Shown: positions 60,720 to 64,000 of the stretch, piece after piece
How positions within the stretch are numbered: position 1 is the stretch's first letter
How the letters are laid out: every line of letters starts with the position of its first letter
Assembly (NCBI GenBank): GCA_010093515.1
Contig: MU001672.1
Span: forward strand, 1,477,556-1,541,555
Source of the DNA: Lineolata rhizophorae
Lineage: Eukaryota; Ascomycota; Dothideomycetes; Lineolatales; Lineolataceae
DNA length: 64,000 nucleotides
Reading direction: 5' to 3'
The notes under the pieces: generated by a model
What the model saw: the letters and a program-made list of their open reading frames with translations, nothing else
Database searches by the model: none
What the model was told of the DNA's origin: nothing
Translations under genes and position numbers: made by a program

Positions 60720-63230
60720 CTACCTTTTCCTCCCTGTTCTCGACGGTGGCGGCGCAGGCTCAAAGGCATCATCGTCCGAGATCTCATCATCACTCTGTCA
60801 ACCATGATTAGCATTTCTAGCGCAACTACAAGCGTTAGTATCAACCAAGCCGGACATACCGGTTCGACCACGGCTCTCCCTCTCCCCTCCGCCCGCGGTT
60901 GCGCCTGGCTCTGCGACGGTTGCTGCGAGACGAAGTCGAGCCTCGTTTGCCTCGAGGATGCCGCGGGCACCGTCCTCGCGGGCGTTGCACGCTTCTTGGG
61001 CACCGCCTTGGATGCCGCCGTCGAGGCCGCGGCCGCCTTGCCAGCTGTAGCGAGGCGCGACGCGCGCTGCGGCGCCGGGGCAACTGGCGCGGGCTCCTCG
61101 TCATCCTCATCCATCTGGTCGTATTCCTGATCGAGCATAATGACGTCGTCATCATCATCTTCTTCGACTGGTGCGGCGCGCCGACCCCTGCCTCTGCCTA
61201 CGGTCGTGCTTGAAGCAGACGCTTTTTTGGATGCTGCTGTTGTAGTGCGGCTTGCCGCGGCACCGCCACGACCACGGCCCCGGCCACGGCCACGACCTCG
61301 CGTCGTGGTAGTGGTACGGGAGGGGGCAGGGGCTTCCTCCTCCTCTACATCGTCATCTTCATTGTCACTGTGAATGAGTGCGCCAGGCTGGTCGGCCCAG
61401 TCACCATCAAGGTCCGTGTCCCAGTTGTCAGGCTTGGGTTTGAGGCGCAGGTGTTTCCGTTTATTCTTTAGGTGGCCCGACGAAAACATCTCCTCTAGTT
61501 TGGTGCGGTATGTCTCCATAGCCTCCGCAATCTCGTCCTCATCAACATCCTCGGATGATAGCAGGTGCTTCATCTGGCTGGCTAAGCTCTCGTTGACGAA
61601 GATTTCCATGGCGTGCTTGTCGTCCTTGTCCACGAACTGGGTGACGGCGTCGCCGAAAGAGTTTTGCGGCAATATCGTTAGGGACTGCGCGGTTAGGAAC
61701 TCGCGCACGAGCTTCTCTACTTTGACGGTGTCGATGGACATCTGCGCTAGGATCGATTCCTCTGGCAAGTTGGTGTTCTCCCGGGCCCGGCGGCCAGCAT
61801 TAGTCTTTTTGCGGTAGAATTGAATTACGTCGTTTACGTTAGCAACCTTGCCTACGAAGCGATTCGAGAAGCGTTGCGGGTTTTCGCAGTCGAATCGGCC
61901 TCCTTCTGGCGCCGAATACTCGACGCGTAGCCGTATCAGGGGTAGCGGCGGCCCTTCCTCCTCTTCATCATCGTGCTCGCTCGCCTCTTGCGATGAGCAC
62001 CATTCCGCTTTCGCTTGTTCGATTAGCTCCTCCACAATCTCCATTAGGTGCCGAGTTATCGTGGCACGATTGTTGTCATGGCGCCAGACGCCCTTGAGAG
62101 CGCGCTCCTCTTGCAGAACGAGCTCGCGCATCACGAACGGCCGCACTGACCGCAAGCGTATGGGCTCTGATGTAAACGATTTGCCTGTGATGTTGAGGAT
62201 GGAGACCTGTTTCGCCACAGCTTCACCGGGCATTAGTGACGTTGCGACGGAGGAGCCCGGTTGCATGACGTGGAATCCAGTCTCTGGGTTGTAGCGTGGG
62301 TCGATGAGGCATTCGTGCTCATGGCCCCAAATAACAAGGTCAAGGAACTCGGGGAGGAAGTTCTCTGGCAGATAGCCCGTCTCCGTATAGGCATGGTGGT
62401 TCTGGTGGACGCTCATGAGGTTGAACCAATCGTCTTTCTGCACGTTGGGCTGGAAAAACCGCACTTTGCCGTCGCGAAAGGTTCTGAAGAGCCGCTCGTC
62501 CCGGACATTACTCATGCCGTAGAGGGCGAGCTTCGTGCGGCCCTTTTGCAGGAGCACCGGTTTGATGGAGATGTTGTCGGACTCAGGGATGCGGCCATAG
62601 TAGTTCAGTAACCCGGAGATCTGAAGTAAGTCAAGGGCAGCCAAATGACCTTCTCCAGAAGGATCGTCATGGTTTCCATGTATGGAAAACACCGGAATGG
62701 CGACGTTAATGTCCGGGTCTTCATAATTCACGTGATCGAAAGCCCTAAATCAATCTCGTGTTAGACAGACTAGAGAACAGGGAGTTGAAAGTGATCAAGC
62801 CTGAACCTACCCCTGGAAATTTTCGCTCGCGTCGCTCAGCATCTCGAGCTCGCAGGGCTTCTCGCCATAGCAGTTCATGCGCAAGCTGCGCATCACCTGG
62901 TACATGGACTTTCGCGACGGCTTATTCTCGTGGAAGAGATCGCCGGCTAGCAGCACCATGTCGACGTCACGCTCACGCGCCAGACACATGACCTCGTGGA
63001 AGCTCTTCCAGCTGTCGTCGCCCCGGATGGGGTCGCGCTCGTTGTAGCCGACATGGTTGTCCGTCGCAACAAGGATGCGGATCGTGTCGGCGCCTGCGGA
63101 TGCCCCGTCAGCCAAATCAGCACAGCGGACAACTTTTTGAAAGAATAGGTGCGTTTTGGGAAGATCGCGCAAGTTGGCCGAAAACGGCCGAAACGCGCAA
63201 TATCGGCAGCTGACCTGTCAAGCTGGGCAT
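60720..63230 (-). CDS. MRE11: DNA double-strand-break repair nuclease Mre11
   Basis: Four exons (63230..63215, 63093..62811, 62744..60860, 60794..60720) encode 752 residues. Mre11 is the nuclease of the Mre11-Rad50-Nbs1 complex, acting in break repair, meiosis and telomere upkeep. Exon 1 is only 16 nt (MPSLT plus one base) and joins [17 protein letters not shown]. All phosphoesterase motifs are present: [53 protein letters not shown]. The capping domain and Rad50-binding region follow. The C-terminal 200 residues are acidic and low-complexity, with a Gly-Arg tract ([14 protein letters not shown]), a second GRGRGRR, and a QTRLDF motif. The last 65-nt intron (60795..60859) is needed to end in [20 protein letters not shown]; reading through it gives an unrelated tail. 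Confidence 0.96.
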
Positions 63231-64000
63231 GGCGCCGTTGGCTGGGCTATGGGGCTTGCTGTGTAGGTAGGACGCGGGCTGGCTGAACGCGGACCTCAAA
63301 GATACATGCGACGAGGACAGCTTCGGACTAGACGCCGCGACGGTGACATTCCCACTTCCGTCCCGCTGGCAAGATCTTTAAAGAGGACGGAGCTCCGTCA
63401 AATCCACCTCCCACCTCGCACGCGACTTCTCGACGTCTTTTGCCCGCGCGCGTCACATCACGTCGCGCCAGGTCACGTGCTGGGCTTCTGTCTGGCTGGG
63501 ACGGGATAAAATTTATTACGGCGGTAGCCCGTCTCGACGCTAGCAACGCGCGGCCGCGCATCGCCTGCAACTCCCGCTCGCTACCCGGTCGATCGCCCAC
63601 CACCTCGGCTCCTTATCGCAGCCCGGTACGGAGTACAACATACATACACAGCCATGATTACGAACCGCTAGGCGAGCGCGCCAACCGCAGACACGGCCGC
63701 CAAGCGCTCGTCCAGGCTCCGCCTGTTCACCTCCCGCTTGAAACCCCCCCAACATCAAAACCACTCTACTATATACGTAGTACCGCGCACTGATCGCCAT
63801 TCCTACCTGGTCAGACTGCAGCCCCCGGCGACCGGCCTCCCTAGCTACGTAGTACTGTACTCGAACTCCCCTTGGCTTCGTTGCTCTCGTCCTCGGGCGC
63901 GTCACGCATCTTCACCGGCTGCTTTCCCAGCTCGCCCGCTCGCAGCCAAGGGCTGTGCGCCCCGGGTTCCACGGTCCCAGCGGACGGGGAGCCCAGGCCG
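63231..64000. other. Right-edge region upstream of MRE11
   Basis: 770 bp. Holds the MRE11 promoter. Motif copies lie at 63627-63635 (TACGGAGTA), 63775-63783 and 63846-63854 (TACGTAGTA). No gene is supported; frames here are compositional. Confidence 0.55.

Overview
The window is nuclear DNA of a filamentous ascomycete (Pezizomycotina). The genes carry many short introns (mostly 44-160 bp, GT-AG). They include a DASH-complex subunit, an Nrc-2-type AGC kinase, a Zn2Cys6 regulator and fungal-type secreted enzymes. The class cannot be fixed from this sequence alone. Twenty-one protein genes are supported, most with exon structures worked out by hand from splice sites and reading-frame continuity. 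I recognised no tRNA, rRNA, CRISPR array, transposon or virus-derived element.

Layout. 0-9 kb: the 5' end of a secreted chitin-binding/polysaccharide-deacetylase-type gene cut by the left edge; a nuclear-looking UBA plus AT-hook protein; TRM2 (tRNA m5U54 methyltransferase); and, divergent from it, mitoribosomal protein uS5m. 9-17 kb: an AT-rich gene-free stretch, a secreted GMC oxidoreductase with six exons, a 3.7 kb gene-free block, and a PPIL3-type cyclophilin. 17-27 kb: an arrestin-domain protein, an 89-residue unknown, a short-chain dehydrogenase, the meiotic RING protein HEI10 and, divergent from HEI10, the XAP5/FAM50 protein. 27-38 kb: an accessory-looking trio of secreted GH35 beta-galactosidase, Zn2Cys6 transcription factor and MFS transporter. 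38-49 kb: PRMT5, PRP43 (divergent from PRMT5), ERB1 (convergent with PRP43) and DAD3. 49-64 kb: a 110-residue putative membrane protein, the AGC kinase nrc-2, a 932-residue protein whose N-terminus carries a canonical eIF4E-binding motif, and MRE11.

Themes. The conserved genes serve RNA and ribosome work (TRM2, uS5m, XAP5, PRP43, ERB1), chromosome work (HEI10, DAD3, MRE11) and signalling (PRMT5, nrc-2, arrestin). The secreted enzymes (deacetylase-like, GMC, GH35) and the TF/MFS pair are the accessory part.

Most notable points: (1) a YxxxxL-phi eIF4E-binding motif at the very start of an otherwise uncharacterised long disordered protein; (2) a 9-mer, TACGKAGTA, found at least 11 times, always between genes, where about one copy is expected by chance; (3) several gene-structure oddities: a 34-nt putative intron, a 15-nt microexon, first exons of 12 and 16 nt, and a stop-free in-frame 54-nt intron next to the GH35 active site; (4) a pure 54-nt C tract and a 15-bp minisatellite made of GGCGCGCC palindromes in the PRP43 promoter.
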